A stretch of DNA of 64,000 nucleotides, taken from the NCBI GenBank assembly GCA_000168995.1, contig AAUX01000001.1, positions 868,001 to 932,000 on the forward strand, given 5' to 3'. The DNA comes from Methylophilales bacterium HTCC2181. Lineage in GTDB: Bacteria; Pseudomonadota; Gammaproteobacteria; Burkholderiales; Methylophilaceae. Position 1 is the stretch's first letter; each line of letters begins with the position of its first letter. The notes under the pieces are model-generated. The model searched no databases, was not told the origin of the DNA, and saw only the letters and a list, made by a program, of their open reading frames with translations. The translations under genes and the position numbers were made by a program. Shown piece after piece: positions 25,572 through 35,521 of the stretch.

Positions 25572-26588
25572 TTATTTAACCGAAAACTCGACCTCGAGTT
25601 GTTTTTTGATATTCTCGATAATTTTACTGTCTATCTCTTCCACAGCGGTGGCAATAGCATACCGAAATCCATAAGCATCGGTTCCACCATGACTCTTAAT
25701 GACGATACCGTTGAGGCCAAGAAAGGATGCGCCATTATATCTTCGTGGGTCAAGGCGCCGTTTGAATGCTTTGAGGACAGGAATAGCTATTATTCCCATC
25801 AACTTGGTTAGCCAGTTACGCTTAAACTCTTCGGATAAAAATCGACCCATCATCTGCGCTAAACCTTCCGTGGTTTTCAATGCAATATTACCAACAAATC
25901 CATCGCATACCACCACATCCGTAGTACCTTTGAATATATCATTACCTTCAACATTACCATAAAAATTTAAATGGCTGTTCTTGATGAGATGGGCTGCCTG
26001 CTTCACCACTTCATTGCCTTTGATTTCTTCGCTACCAATATTTAATAAGCCAATCGTCGGTTTTTTCTTTTTTGTGTGCGCCTTAGTTAACATAGAGCCC
26101 ATGATGGCGAATTGGAGGAGTTGTTCTGGCGTGCAGTCTGCATTGGCTCCTAGATCAAGCATACAAGTGGTTCCTTTTTGGTTCGGAAGGTTGGATGCAA
26201 TAGCCGGCCTATCAATGCCCTTCAAGGTTTTAAGCACAAATCGGGCTGTTGCCATCAATGCACCGGTGTTGCCTGCGCTTACACAAGCATGAGCCTCACC
26301 ATCCTTCACCAAGTTAATAGCAATGCGCATCGAGGAGTCTTTTTTATTTTTTAAAGCACTTTGGGGGGACTCATCCATCAACACAACCTGAGTGGTAGAT
26401 TTGATCGCAATGCGTGGGTGATTTTCTGCGTTGTGCGATTTTAGCAGGGCTTCTATGATAACTTGATTGCCCACTAAAATAATATGAAGCTTAGGGTACC
26501 GTTTTAATGCATCTAGCGAGGCGGGAATAGTGACATTGGGTCCAACATCACCACCCATTGCATCAATCGCTATTGATTGTGAAGTCAT
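25572..26588 (-). CDS. plsX: Phosphate acyltransferase PlsX
   Basis: Makes acyl-phosphate from acyl-ACP for phospholipid synthesis by PlsY. Opens [18 protein letters not shown], with [14 protein letters not shown] and [11 protein letters not shown], all PlsX signatures. 338 residues, complete. 17 bp downstream of rpmF; the rpmF-plsX-fabH order is conserved. Confidence 0.96.
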   Translation of the reverse strand: MTSQSIAIDAMGGDVGPNVTIPASLDALKRYPKLHIILVGNQVIIEALLKSHNAENHPRIAIKSTTQVVLMDESPQSALKNKKDSSMRIAINLVKDGEAHACVSAGNTGALMATARFVLKTLKGIDRPAIASNLPNQKGTTCMLDLGANADCTPEQLLQFAIMGSMLTKAHTKKKKPTIGLLNIGSEEIKGNEVVKQAAHLIKNSHLNFYGNVEGNDIFKGTTDVVVCDGFVGNIALKTTEGLAQMMGRFLSEEFKRNWLTKLMGIIAIPVLKAFKRRLDPRRYNGASFLGLNGIVIKSHGGTDAYGFRYAIATAVEEIDSKIIENIKKQLEVEFSVK

Positions 26589-26605
26589 ATAGCTTGATTA
26601 ATCAA

Positions 26606-26785
26606 TTAATCCGTCTTAACTTCAATAACCTTTTTACCACGATAAAAACCAGACGGGCTCACATGGTGTCTTAAATGAACTTCACCGGTAGTCGGTTCTA
26701 CAGCCAAAGGTTGACCAGATAAATTATCATGCGATCGACGCATATTTCTTCTTGATGCGGACTTCTTACTTTTTTGAACAGCCAT
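26606..26785 (-). CDS. rpmF: 50S ribosomal protein L32
   Basis: A 59-residue basic protein: [20 protein letters not shown], ending [15 protein letters not shown]. This is the zinc-less (Cys-free) L32 form. Ribosome site AAGGAG is upstream of ATG 26785. Usually a DUF177 (yceD) gene precedes rpmF; here the divergent pyruvate carboxylase gene does, and yceD is not in the window. Confidence 0.95.
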   Translation of the reverse strand: MAVQKSKKSASRRNMRRSHDNLSGQPLAVEPTTGEVHLRHHVSPSGFYRGKKVIEVKTD

Positions 26786-26840
26786 GCTTACTCCTTAAGC
26801 CTATATATTTATTAGGATACTACGTTGAAAAATTAATGCC

Positions 26841-26868
26841 GGATTTTATCACAAAATCCCTTTTTTTT
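26841..26868 (+). terminator. Plus-strand intrinsic terminator in a divergent promoter region
   Basis: GGATTTT (26841-26847) pairs with AAAATCC (26853-26859) and is followed by eight T (26861-26868). It points along the plus strand, although no plus-strand gene lies upstream: rpmF runs the other way. It may stop antisense transcription from entering the pyruvate carboxylase promoter. Confidence 0.65.
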
Positions 26869-26903
26869 GCTAATAAAGATTAATAACCTTTTGCGCTATA
26901 GTA

Positions 26904-26931
26904 TTTGCTAAATTTAGCATCATGGTATAAT
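26904..26931 (+). promoter_or_regulatory. Putative pyruvate carboxylase promoter with GCTAA palindrome
   Basis: TATAAT at 26926-26931 with a weak -35 (TTTGCT, 26904-26909) 16 bp upstream. The spacer contains the perfect palindrome GCTAAATTTAGC (26908-26919). A second inverted repeat, GCTAAT (26948-26953) / ATTAGC (26966-26971), lies downstream of the predicted transcription start. Paired GCTAA sites around a promoter suggest a repressor operator (inference). Confidence 0.4.
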
Positions 26932-27004
26932 TGAAAGTTGACTTATTGCTAATACTGCACTGACAATTAGCACTTATCATACAACAAACGAAGGAAACCT
27001 GTTT

Positions 27005-28423
27005 TTGATCCAAAAAATATTAATAGCAAATCGAGGGGAAATTGCGGTCCGAATAATTAGGGCATGCAAGGAAATGGGTATCACGAGTGTTGCTATTTTC
27101 TCGGAAGCCGATCGTCATGCATTGCATGTGAAAAAAGCTGATGAGTCCTATCGCATCGGTAGTGATCCTTTATCAGGCTATTTAAATGCGCACCGCATTG
27201 TCAATACTGCAGTCACCGCACGATGCGATGCAATCCACCCCGGCTATGGTTTTCTTTCTGAAAATCCCGAGTTGGCTGCGATTTGTAAACGAAGAGGCAT
27301 CAAATTTATTGGTCCTGACGATAGCGTAATCTCTCGTATGGGAGATAAAGTCGAGGCAAGAAAAGCTATGATTGAGGCGGGAGTCCCGGTTATTCCTGGC
27401 AGTGAAGGTAACATAAAAGATCTTGATGAGGCGGTGGTGATTGCCAAATCCATTGGTTACCCGGTAATGCTCAAAGCCACTAATGGTGGGGGTGGTCGTG
27501 GTATCAGGCGTTGCGATAATGAAAAAGAATTATTGTCAAATTATGATCGAGTGATCTCTGAGGCTACCAAAGCATTTGGAAGCCCTGAGCTTTTTATTGA
27601 GAAATGCGTTGTAACACCGAAGCATATTGAGGTGCAAATTTTAGCCGATCAAAAAGGTCATGCCATTCATTTGTATGAGCGAGACTGCTCTATTCAAAGA
27701 AGAAATCAAAAATTGATTGAAATAGCCCCCTCTCCCCAGTTGTCTGAAGATCAAAGAAACTATATTGGTGATTTGGCAGTCAAGGCGGCGAAAGCGGTCA
27801 ATTATGAAAATGCCGGTACGGTGGAGTTTTTATTAGATAGTGAAGATAAATTTTATTTCATGGAAATGAATACTAGACTGCAAGTAGAACATACCATTAC
27901 TGAAACTATTACTGGAATAGATATCGTTCAGGAGCAGATACGCATTGCCAGTGGGATGGAGTTAAGGTATTCGCAAGACGAAGTCAGCTACCGTGGTTTT
28001 GCTATCGAATTTCGGATTAATGCTGAGGACCCTAAACAAGACTTTCTTCCGTCATTTGGGAAAATTACCCGATATTTTGCTGCCGGTGGTCCTGGGGTAA
28101 GAACAGATGCATCCATTTATACTGGGTATATTATTCCGCCCTACTATGACTCTATGTGTGCAAAATTGACGGTATGGGCTCTTAACTGGGACGATGCCAT
28201 AAAAAGAGGAAGTCGTGCATTAGGAGATATCGGGGTATTTGGGGTCAAAACCACCATTCCGTACTATAAAGAAATCTTAAAAAATGAACTGTTTATAAAT
28301 GCTAATTTCAATACGAGCTTTGTTGAAAGCCATCCAGAGCTGATTGATTACGAAGATGAAATGTCGCCTGATATTATTGCAGCTGCTATTGCTGCGGCAA
28401 TTGCGGCACACGAAGGGATATAA
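27005..28423 (+). CDS. pycA: Pyruvate carboxylase subunit A (biotin carboxylase)
   Basis: ATP-grasp biotin carboxylase of 472 residues: KILIANRGEIAVRIIRA, IHPGYGFLSENPELA, MLKATNGGGGRGI, LYERDCSIQRRNQKLIE, FMEMNTRLQVEHTITE. Its pairing with a separate carboxyltransferase-biotinyl subunit at 28430 shows it serves a two-subunit pyruvate carboxylase (or a close relative such as 2-oxoglutarate carboxylase), not acetyl-CoA carboxylase. Start is TTG 27005 with AAGGAAA upstream. The C-terminus ends in an Ala-rich stretch (IIAAAIAAAIAAHEG). Confidence 0.9.
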   Translation: MIQKILIANRGEIAVRIIRACKEMGITSVAIFSEADRHALHVKKADESYRIGSDPLSGYLNAHRIVNTAVTARCDAIHPGYGFLSENPELAAICKRRGIKFIGPDDSVISRMGDKVEARKAMIEAGVPVIPGSEGNIKDLDEAVVIAKSIGYPVMLKATNGGGGRGIRRCDNEKELLSNYDRVISEATKAFGSPELFIEKCVVTPKHIEVQILADQKGHAIHLYERDCSIQRRNQKLIEIAPSPQLSEDQRNYIGDLAVKAAKAVNYENAGTVEFLLDSEDKFYFMEMNTRLQVEHTITETITGIDIVQEQIRIASGMELRYSQDEVSYRGFAIEFRINAEDPKQDFLPSFGKITRYFAAGGPGVRTDASIYTGYIIPPYYDSMCAKLTVWALNWDDAIKRGSRALGDIGVFGVKTTIPYYKEILKNELFINANFNTSFVESHPELIDYEDEMSPDIIAAAIAAAIAAHEGI

Positions 28424-28429
28424 AAAACT

Positions 28430-30277
28430 ATGAAAAAAATAAATATTACTGAATTAGTTCTAAGAGACGGTCATCAATGCCATATAGCAACCCGCTTGCG
28501 TACTGAAGACATGCTCCCTATTTGCCCCCAGCTAGATAATCAAAATTTTTGGTCAATCGAAGCATGGGGCGGGGCAACTTTTGACGCCTGTGTTCGATAC
28601 CTCAAGGAAGATCCTTGGGAACGGTTAATTAAGCTACGTAAAGCCTTACCAAATAGCCAAATTCAAATGCTACTTCGCGGTCAAAATTTATTAGGTTATA
28701 GGCATTATTCGGATGATGTTGTAGATTTGTTTGTAAAAAAAGCAGCGGATAACGGGGTTGATATATTTAGGGTTTTTGATGCCATGAACGATATTCGAAA
28801 TATTGAATTATCAATCAAGTCGGTTAAAAAATATAAAAAACATGCACAAGGTACGATTAGTTATACCACCTCGCCCGTTCATAATATTGAGTATTTTGTG
28901 AAGCTAGCTAAACAAATAGAGGAATTAGGTAGTGATACCTTGGCGATTAAGGATATGGCCGGACTGTTAACTCCTAAGGTCACCAAAGACTTAGTTGAAG
29001 CTTTAGTGAAGAATGTTGCCATACCTATTCACATTCATAGTCACGCAACGTCAGGGCTCGGCTCATTAAACCTTATGGCTGCTGTAGAGGCTGGAGCCAC
29101 CATGATTGATACCTGTAATTCAAGCTTTTCTGAAGGGGCAAGCCACCCGACAACCGAATCTATTGTTGCTGCCCTGGAGGGCTGGGGCTACAAAACTGAT
29201 ATAGATCTTGCTGGTTTAGAGGAAATTAGTGAGTACCTAAAAGATGTACGAAAAAAATACTGGCAATTTGAATCAGAATTTACTGGCTTAGATCCTCGGG
29301 TATTGGTCAATCAAGTACCGGGAGGAATGATTTCCAATCTTTCTAGTCAATTAAAAGATCAGAGCGCCCTTCATCGAATGGATGAAGTGTTAAAAGAAAT
29401 ACCGAATGTTCGTAAGGATTTAGGTTACCCTCCTTTAGTCACGCCCACATCACAAATTGTTGGGACGCAAGCGGCATTAAACGTTATTACCGGCGAAAGA
29501 TATAAATCAATTACCTCGGAAGTGAAAAATTACTTTCTTGGTCAATACGGCAAGGCACCAGGTGAGACGAACAAAGAGATTAAAACCAAAGCCATTGGTG
29601 ACCAACAACCGATTACGTGCAGACCTGCCGATAAACTAAAACCGGAGGTTGCTAACTTACGCGTCAAAGCGGAATCGTTTGCCAAGACCGATGAGGACAT
29701 CCTAACGTATGCGATGTTTCCTGACATTGGTACTATCTTTCTTCAGGAAAGAAACGCAGGGACCCTTCAACCCGAAGAGTTGCTGGACAAAGCAAATATG
29801 CTAAAACAAGGTGACCATTACGCTCCATCCGAATTTAATATTACTCTTCACGGCGAAACTTATCATATTAAATTAACCGGGTCAGGGCATGCTGGTGAAG
29901 CTGAGAGGCCTTTCTATGTATCGGTTGATGGCATATCTGAGGAAGTCTTAGTTGAAACTTTAGATGAAGTGCTAATCAATCCCAATAACCAATCATCAAA
30001 TGGCGAAAAAGCTAAAGGATCAGAAAAGACGACCTCTGCTAGGCCAAAACCTAACCACGAAGGCTGTGTAACTACGGCTATGCCGGGAACTATTGTAGAT
30101 ATCAAAGTCAATATTGGTGACAAAGTATCGGCTGGAGATGGCTTAGTCGTTATTGAAGCGATGAAGATGGAAAACGAAATACAAGCCCCTAAAAATGGAA
30201 CGATTATGGCCATTCATATCGCTAAGGGCGATAGCGTTTCTCCTAATGAGACGCTCCTAGAAATACAGCAATCCTAA
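28430..30277 (+). CDS. pycB: Pyruvate carboxylase subunit B (carboxyltransferase-biotinyl)
   Basis: A 615-residue protein. Residues 1-460 form the carboxyltransferase barrel (LVLRDGHQCH, IFRVFDAMND, IKDMAGLLTP with the carbamylated-Lys region, HIHSHATSG). A linker rich in Ser/Lys precedes a biotinyl domain with VIEAMKMEN, biotinylated K579. It resembles the alpha subunit of oxaloacetate decarboxylase, but no OadB/OadG sodium-pump genes are near and the biotin carboxylase is adjacent, which indicates anaplerotic carboxylation of pyruvate to oxaloacetate. Confidence 0.9.
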   Translation: MKKINITELVLRDGHQCHIATRLRTEDMLPICPQLDNQNFWSIEAWGGATFDACVRYLKEDPWERLIKLRKALPNSQIQMLLRGQNLLGYRHYSDDVVDLFVKKAADNGVDIFRVFDAMNDIRNIELSIKSVKKYKKHAQGTISYTTSPVHNIEYFVKLAKQIEELGSDTLAIKDMAGLLTPKVTKDLVEALVKNVAIPIHIHSHATSGLGSLNLMAAVEAGATMIDTCNSSFSEGASHPTTESIVAALEGWGYKTDIDLAGLEEISEYLKDVRKKYWQFESEFTGLDPRVLVNQVPGGMISNLSSQLKDQSALHRMDEVLKEIPNVRKDLGYPPLVTPTSQIVGTQAALNVITGERYKSITSEVKNYFLGQYGKAPGETNKEIKTKAIGDQQPITCRPADKLKPEVANLRVKAESFAKTDEDILTYAMFPDIGTIFLQERNAGTLQPEELLDKANMLKQGDHYAPSEFNITLHGETYHIKLTGSGHAGEAERPFYVSVDGISEEVLVETLDEVLINPNNQSSNGEKAKGSEKTTSARPKPNHEGCVTTAMPGTIVDIKVNIGDKVSAGDGLVVIEAMKMENEIQAPKNGTIMAIHIAKGDSVSPNETLLEIQQS

Positions 30278-30280
30278 AAG

Positions 30281-30865
30281 ATGAAAAATATAATCCTTGC
30301 GTCTTCCTCCGTTTATCGCAAGGAGCTGCTTGAGCGGCTGATCCTGTCTTTTACTATTGTATCGCCCTCAGTAGATGAATCGACAACCAAAGGGGAAAGC
30401 GCGAAAGATAGCGCCCAAAGAATAGCGGGGCTAAAAGCACGAAAAGTCTCCAAGGATCACAAAGAAAGCTATGTCATCGGATCAGATCAGACTGCAGAAT
30501 TTAAAGGGCAACAAATTAGAAAGCCGACTAACTATGAAGAAGCATACAGTCAGCTCATCAAACTTAGCGGACAGACGGTGTTATTTCATAGTGCAGTATG
30601 CGTTATAAATGAAGCAAATCATCATCAGCTACAAGCTATTGAGACAATAGAGGTAAAGTACAGAAAGTTTGAAGCGTCTGAGGCAGAAACCTACTTAAGG
30701 CATGAAGAGGTGATCGGGTGCTTGGGGTGCATCAAGTCGGAAGGTCTCGGTATCAGCATGCTGGAGTATGTCAAAAGTTCAGATCCCACTGCTATCATTG
30801 GTATGCCTCTTATTGGGCTATCCAACATTCTTAAAAAATTAGACATTGATTTTCATGGTCACTGA
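30281..30865 (+). CDS. Maf/YceF-type nucleotide pyrophosphatase
   Basis: House-cleaning enzyme of the Maf fold: ILASSSVYRKELLERL at the start, VDES (catalytic acid region) and IGSDQTAEFKGQ. The SDQ-T form (rather than ADTVV) points to the YceF subgroup, which hydrolyses 7-methyl-GTP. 194 residues. E. coli yceF lies near rpmF; here it is on the other side of the divergent region. Overlaps the next gene by about 20 bp. Confidence 0.88.
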   Translation: MKNIILASSSVYRKELLERLILSFTIVSPSVDESTTKGESAKDSAQRIAGLKARKVSKDHKESYVIGSDQTAEFKGQQIRKPTNYEEAYSQLIKLSGQTVLFHSAVCVINEANHHQLQAIETIEVKYRKFEASEAETYLRHEEVIGCLGCIKSEGLGISMLEYVKSSDPTAIIGMPLIGLSNILKKLDIDFHGH

Positions 30866-31577
30866 TAACAAGGCTTTGGGGACGCTTTATTTGATTCCCT
30901 CTTCACTTGATCAGGACGCGAACGATCAGTTTTTAATTGAACATCAAAAAAAACAATTGTCGACATTATCGTATTTTATCGTAGAAAATGAAAAGCCTGC
31001 ACGTAGGATGTTGAAAAAACTCGGGTTAGAAAAAAGCCTACAGGAGCTTACACTTGTCACCAATACCCAAAAGACGGATGAGCTTGCAATCAAAAAAATG
31101 TTTGAGCCTCTCTTTAATGGAGAAAGTGTAGGTCTTTTATCTGACTCAGGAACCCCATGTATTGCTGACCCAGGAAATAAGATAGTGGCTTATGCGCACC
31201 AACAGCATATTCATGTCAAACCTTTGGTTGGTCCGTCATCAATTATTTTGTCTTTGATGAGCTCCGGTTTTAATGGTCAAAGTTTTAGATTTAGGGGTTA
31301 TTTACCCAAAGATAAGACAGAGCGGAATGAGTGTTTTGTCAGCATGCAAAAGATAATAAAGAGTACCAGAGAAACTCAAATATTCATTGAAACGCCCTAC
31401 CGAAACAACGATCTTTTAACCCATCTCGTCCAGGCACTTGATACGGACATTATGCTTAACCTTTCTATCGATTTAACTACAACATCCGAGCAAATTATTT
31501 CTCAATCCATAGGTGATTGGAGAAAAAAGGGGCTACCAGATATCAATAAAAAACTTTGCATATTTTTATTAAATTAA
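30846..31577 (+). CDS. SAM-dependent methyltransferase, tetrapyrrole methylase fold (short RsmI relative)
   Basis: About 240 residues: TLYLIPSSL, LLSDSGTPCIADPG (the conserved D-x-G-x-P loop) and LVGPSSIILSLMSSGF. It lacks the longer C-terminal part of 16S rRNA methyltransferase RsmI and has a divergent N-terminus, so it is the short paralogue often found beside maf; the substrate is unknown. ATG 30846 or 30855 could start it, both inside the maf-like gene. Its 3' end overlaps convergent rnhB by 9 bp. Confidence 0.82.
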   Translation: MIFMVTDNKALGTLYLIPSSLDQDANDQFLIEHQKKQLSTLSYFIVENEKPARRMLKKLGLEKSLQELTLVTNTQKTDELAIKKMFEPLFNGESVGLLSDSGTPCIADPGNKIVAYAHQQHIHVKPLVGPSSIILSLMSSGFNGQSFRFRGYLPKDKTERNECFVSMQKIIKSTRETQIFIETPYRNNDLLTHLVQALDTDIMLNLSIDLTTTSEQIISQSIGDWRKKGLPDINKKLCIFLLN

Positions 31578-32135
31578 CAGTTCGCTCACCGGCCTAAATG
31601 TCTTTCTGTGAACGGGTGATACCCCAAACTCACGAATTAAACGAATATGCTCTTTGGTTGGGTAGCCTTTATGTTGTTTAAAGTTGTATTCGGGAAATTG
31701 ATGATCTAGCTCCAACATATACTTGTCTCTTTCAACCTTAGCAATTATGGAAGCTGCGGATATCTCTTGATGCTTAGCGTCACCCTTAACAACTGCTTTC
31801 ATTTCCATAGACTGTATATCTGGGCAGTGCTGCCCATCAATTAGTATACGGTCTGGTATGTTAGATAATTGATAAATCGCCCGCTTCATTGCCAATAGAC
31901 TTGCCTGAAGAATATTGATCTGATCGATCTCCTGAGGAGTGGCTGTGGCGGATGAAACCTCCCAAGCACACTTCATAATATCTAAATAAACGGATAAAAG
32001 CTGTTTGGGTGATAGCTTTTTGGAATCTTTTAGTCCAGGGATGGGTCGACTGGGGTCAAGAATGACTGCTGCGGCAAATACGGGGCCAGCTAGAGGGCCT
32101 CTCCCTGCTTCATCAACGCCACATATCATAATCAT
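31569..32135 (-). CDS. rnhB: Ribonuclease HII
   Basis: Removes ribonucleotides from DNA. Opens ICGVDEAGRGPLAGPV with the D-E catalytic pair (residues 8-9), KDSKKLSP, and AASIIAKVERD. 188 residues. Overlaps lpxB by 4 bp, completing the lpx operon. Confidence 0.96.
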   Translation of the reverse strand: MIMICGVDEAGRGPLAGPVFAAAVILDPSRPIPGLKDSKKLSPKQLLSVYLDIMKCAWEVSSATATPQEIDQINILQASLLAMKRAIYQLSNIPDRILIDGQHCPDIQSMEMKAVVKGDAKHQEISAASIIAKVERDKYMLELDHQFPEYNFKQHKGYPTKEHIRLIREFGVSPVHRKTFRPVSELLI

Positions 32136-33262
32136 TTTAGGTACTTACTTAATTGCTCAATAATTAATTGTGATGTATTTTTTTTAAGCGATAGGTGTAG
32201 CTTTCGATACTCTGATCTTAGGCTATTTAAATATTTTTTATTATTCAGCATTCCCAAAACATTTTCGGCAATATTTTTCGGAGAAGCGTCGTCTTGAAGA
32301 AGTTCAGGCGCCAATAATTTTCCCAACAGTATGTTGGGTAAGCCCACGTAGGGTATCAAATGCATACGCTTTAAAATCATCCATGAGAGCCAAGAGGTTT
32401 TGTATACAATGACCATTGGTTTCTTAAACAAAGCGGCCTCTAACGAGGCAGTTCCGGACGCTAGAATGCATAGGTCAGCAGCATTAATAACTTCATGGGA
32501 ATGACCAATTATTAGCCTCGCGTTAAGCCCTTGATATGCAGTTAACTGATGACGTGCATATATGTAATTAGTCTGATTATTAATGGGTAAAATGAACTGG
32601 CAGCCCGGTAATTTTTTTTGAATTATGAGAGCTGTTTCCAACATTAAATTTAAGTGCCATTTTACCTCCCCCATACGGCTTCCTGGGAGTAAAGCAATAA
32701 TTTTTGACGACATATCAAGATTAAGTAACTTTTTTGATAGCTTAGGATCAAGTTTTAGGGGTATTTTTGAGGCTAATGGGTGGCCCACGTAGGTTATAGG
32801 TAGTCTAATTTTTTTAAATAGGGGAAGCTCGTGTGGGAAGATAGAAAAAAGATGATGCATGTCTTTTTTCATTTGATAGATTCTATTTTTCCGCCAAGCC
32901 CAAACGGAAGGTGCTATGTAATGAAAAACCCTTACCTTGCTTGCTTTTAGTGCCCGCTCTATTGCAAAATTAAAATCGGGTGCATCAATGCCAATATAAA
33001 TATCCGGCTTCTCTTTTAACAAGTGAGTGATAAGATTTTTTTGTAGACTACGGAGTTTAATAAAATTACGTAAGACCTCAAAATAACCCCGAACACTTAA
33101 ATGGGCATAGTCAAAAAAACTATTGAGTCCGACTTTGCTCATCAGGGGTCCGCCAACCCCTACGTACTGAATATTTTTATACCGCTTGTTAAGATCCACC
33201 ATTAAGTGGCTTGCTATTAGGTCTCCTGATGGCTCTCCTGCAAGAATTGCAACTTTAGGCAC
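32132..33262 (-). CDS. lpxB: Lipid-A-disaccharide synthase
   Basis: GT19 enzyme joining UDP-diacylglucosamine and lipid X on the cytoplasmic face. ILAGEPSGDLIAS at the N-terminus, IGIDAPDFNF, VWAWRKNRI, LLPGSRMGEVKWH and ASGTASLEAALF are intact. 376 residues. Two bp after lpxA. Confidence 0.96.
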   Translation of the reverse strand: MPKVAILAGEPSGDLIASHLMVDLNKRYKNIQYVGVGGPLMSKVGLNSFFDYAHLSVRGYFEVLRNFIKLRSLQKNLITHLLKEKPDIYIGIDAPDFNFAIERALKASKVRVFHYIAPSVWAWRKNRIYQMKKDMHHLFSIFPHELPLFKKIRLPITYVGHPLASKIPLKLDPKLSKKLLNLDMSSKIIALLPGSRMGEVKWHLNLMLETALIIQKKLPGCQFILPINNQTNYIYARHQLTAYQGLNARLIIGHSHEVINAADLCILASGTASLEAALFKKPMVIVYKTSWLSWMILKRMHLIPYVGLPNILLGKLLAPELLQDDASPKNIAENVLGMLNNKKYLNSLRSEYRKLHLSLKKNTSQLIIEQLSKYLK

Positions 33263-33264
33263 AG

Positions 33265-34056
33265 CTACCTTACTAAGCCTCTCTGTGATTTACTAATAAA
33301 GTCTATGTAAAGATGTGTCTCAGTTACATCTTCCGCTAAGACTTGCAGCTGATTAACCGCTTCATCGATAGAATTTCCTTCTCTATAGATGATTTTATAC
33401 CCTTTTTTTATGCCATTGATAGCCTCCATACTAAATCCTCTTCGTCTTAATCCTTCGATATTTATCCCGTTAGGCCTGGTATGAGAATCAGCACTAGCGG
33501 CAATAATATAAGGGGGGATATCTTTATACACTACGGTTCCAACGGCAGTAATTACATGGGCCCCAATTTTGCAAAATTGATGAACCCCAGTAAATCCTCC
33601 AAGGATAGCAAAATCATCAATCTCGACATGCCCCGCGATATTTGATGCATTAGCAAGTATACAATCATTCTTGATAATACAATCGTGGGCAATATGGACA
33701 TAAGCCATAATCCAATTATTATGGCCAATAAAAGTTTCACCCTTGTCCTGTATTGTCCCTCTATTAATAGTACAGAACTCACGAATCGTATTGTTATTTC
33801 CGATGATAAGCTTCGTATCCTCATCATTATATTTCTTGTCCTGAGGCGCCTCTCCAATGGAAGAGCTATGAAAAATTTTATTGTTTGATCCAATAGAGGT
33901 ATTACCAGTAATGGTGACATTATTACCGATCACCGTATCTTGGCCTATTGAAACATTACTACCAATAACGGAATAAGGACCAATACTGACATTGCTAGCA
34001 ATATTGGCTTTTTCATGAATAATAGCAGTTGGATGGATATTTTTTTGTAGGCTCAT
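33265..34056 (-). CDS. lpxA: UDP-N-acetylglucosamine acyltransferase
   Basis: First enzyme of lipid A synthesis. Left-handed beta-helix hexapeptide repeats over residues 8-190, catalytic His in AYVHIAHDC (H124), and the C-terminal helical domain (GLRRRGFSMEAINGIKKGY). 263 residues. Eight bp after fabZ. Confidence 0.97.
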   Translation of the reverse strand: MSLQKNIHPTAIIHEKANIASNVSIGPYSVIGSNVSIGQDTVIGNNVTITGNTSIGSNNKIFHSSSIGEAPQDKKYNDEDTKLIIGNNNTIREFCTINRGTIQDKGETFIGHNNWIMAYVHIAHDCIIKNDCILANASNIAGHVEIDDFAILGGFTGVHQFCKIGAHVITAVGTVVYKDIPPYIIAASADSHTRPNGINIEGLRRRGFSMEAINGIKKGYKIIYREGNSIDEAVNQLQVLAEDVTETHLYIDFISKSQRGLVR

Positions 34057-34063
34057 TAAAAAA

Positions 34064-34519
34064 CTACTTTTTTATTTCCTTGAGAATACACATCATATTG
34101 GCTTCCGCAACGATGTCACCCTCAACCGTTGCCACACCTTTGTATTTCCATATCCCTTTTAAAATTCGTTCGATTATCACATGCAAAACAATCTGATCCC
34201 CAGGACCGACAGGTTTTTTAAATCTAGCACTATCAATACCAGCAAAGTAATAAACGGATTCCTCATTAGGCTTGGTATTCATGGTTTTAAATGAGAGCAA
34301 AGCGGCTGCTTGAGCCATCGCTTCAACTATTAATACTCCTGGCATAACTGGATGGTAGGGAAAGTGTCCCGGAAAAAAAGGCTCATTTATTGTCACATTT
34401 TTAATTGCCGTGATCTCTTTTCCCAGCTCAAGATGAGTTACTTTGTCTACCAATATAAATGGGTAACGATGAGGTAAATGATCAAGTATTTCATGGATGT
34501 TCATGGTGATTTCAGTCAT
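34064..34519 (-). CDS. fabZ: 3-hydroxyacyl-ACP dehydratase
   Basis: Hot-dog dehydratase: [37 protein letters not shown] with catalytic His and Glu. I choose ATG 34519 (GGGAAAAAGC upstream; its ATGACTGA overlaps the lpxD stop) over the TTG at 34531. About 151 residues. Confidence 0.95.
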   Translation of the reverse strand: MTEITMNIHEILDHLPHRYPFILVDKVTHLELGKEITAIKNVTINEPFFPGHFPYHPVMPGVLIVEAMAQAAALLSFKTMNTKPNEESVYYFAGIDSARFKKPVGPGDQIVLHVIIERILKGIWKYKGVATVEGDIVAEANMMCILKEIKK

Positions 34520-35507
34520 GCTTTTTCCCAAATTGTTTTAGTTTTGATGCAAATCGCAACCAGTCACTATGCTCTAAAAAAGGAATAATCGATGTAAATT
34601 TTTCACCCGATTTTTTAATTGATTTAGTGATCATTGTACCTGGTGAAACAGTAGTTTTATCGGCAATGTGCAGGTGGCCTAGAATCATTGCTGCCCCACC
34701 AACCTTGCATCCACTGCCAAGAACCGCGCTGCCTGCAATGCCAACACAACCAGCAATAACAGTATTCTCACCAATATGACAGTTGTGCCCTATCTGTACT
34801 TGATTATCAATTTTTGTACCAGATTCGATAATCGTATTATTAATTGCTCCTCTGTCAATGACGGTATTGGAGCCTATGTCTACATTATCGCCAATTACAA
34901 CCCCCCCCATTTGAATTATTTTTATCCATTCACCTTCTTTGCTTTCGGCGTAACCAAATCCGTCAGTTCCAATAGATGCTGAAGAGAATATCTCACAATT
35001 TCCTCCTATCACTACATCATTACCAATAGTAACATTAGGATGCACACGAGTGTTTTCGCCTATGCGAACATTCGATCCAATACTGACATGGCTCATGACA
35101 ATAGCACCCTCTCCAATAACAGACATTTTACCAATACAATTAAATGGTCCTATAAATGCCGTTTCTCCAATCATCACGTCTTGCTCAATAATGGCAGTAG
35201 GGTCAATAGATGGCTTAAGTGGTGTGCGTGGATTAAACAATTGCGTCAATTTTGCGTAAGCAAGATAAGGGTTTGCATGAATGATACCTCTCCCATCGCA
35301 TAGGTGTGAATCTTCTTTGCGTACTATCAAAAATCTGGCTTTAGATGCCTTAAGATCATCTTTGAAAGAGGATTTTGTAAGAAAGGAAATAGATTCACTA
35401 TCCGCATTTTTCAGTGATGCAATCTTTTTAATTATTACATTTTTTTCTGATGGAAATTCAGAACCAATGTGGCTACATATCTCCTCAATTGAATGTGAGC
35501 TCATCAC
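34512..35507 (-). CDS. lpxD: UDP-3-O-acylglucosamine N-acyltransferase
   Basis: Adds the second acyl chain in lipid A synthesis. N-terminal uridine-binding domain (about 1-100), then hexapeptide beta-helix repeats and the catalytic His region in [19 protein letters not shown]. 331 residues. Lies 14 bp downstream of skp. Confidence 0.96.
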   Translation of the reverse strand: MMSSHSIEEICSHIGSEFPSEKNVIIKKIASLKNADSESISFLTKSSFKDDLKASKARFLIVRKEDSHLCDGRGIIHANPYLAYAKLTQLFNPRTPLKPSIDPTAIIEQDVMIGETAFIGPFNCIGKMSVIGEGAIVMSHVSIGSNVRIGENTRVHPNVTIGNDVVIGGNCEIFSSASIGTDGFGYAESKEGEWIKIIQMGGVVIGDNVDIGSNTVIDRGAINNTIIESGTKIDNQVQIGHNCHIGENTVIAGCVGIAGSAVLGSGCKVGGAAMILGHLHIADKTTVSPGTMITKSIKKSGEKFTSIIPFLEHSDWLRFASKLKQFGKKHD

Positions 35508-35521
35508 CTTTTAACTTAAAA

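Noticed and set aside
27005-28423. accC of acetyl-CoA carboxylase
   Set aside because: No accB neighbour; the partner carries its own biotinyl domain with a pyruvate-type carboxyltransferase.
28430-30277. Sodium-pumping oxaloacetate decarboxylase alpha subunit
   Set aside because: No OadB or OadG gene is adjacent, and a biotin carboxylase gene directly precedes it, which indicates a carboxylase.
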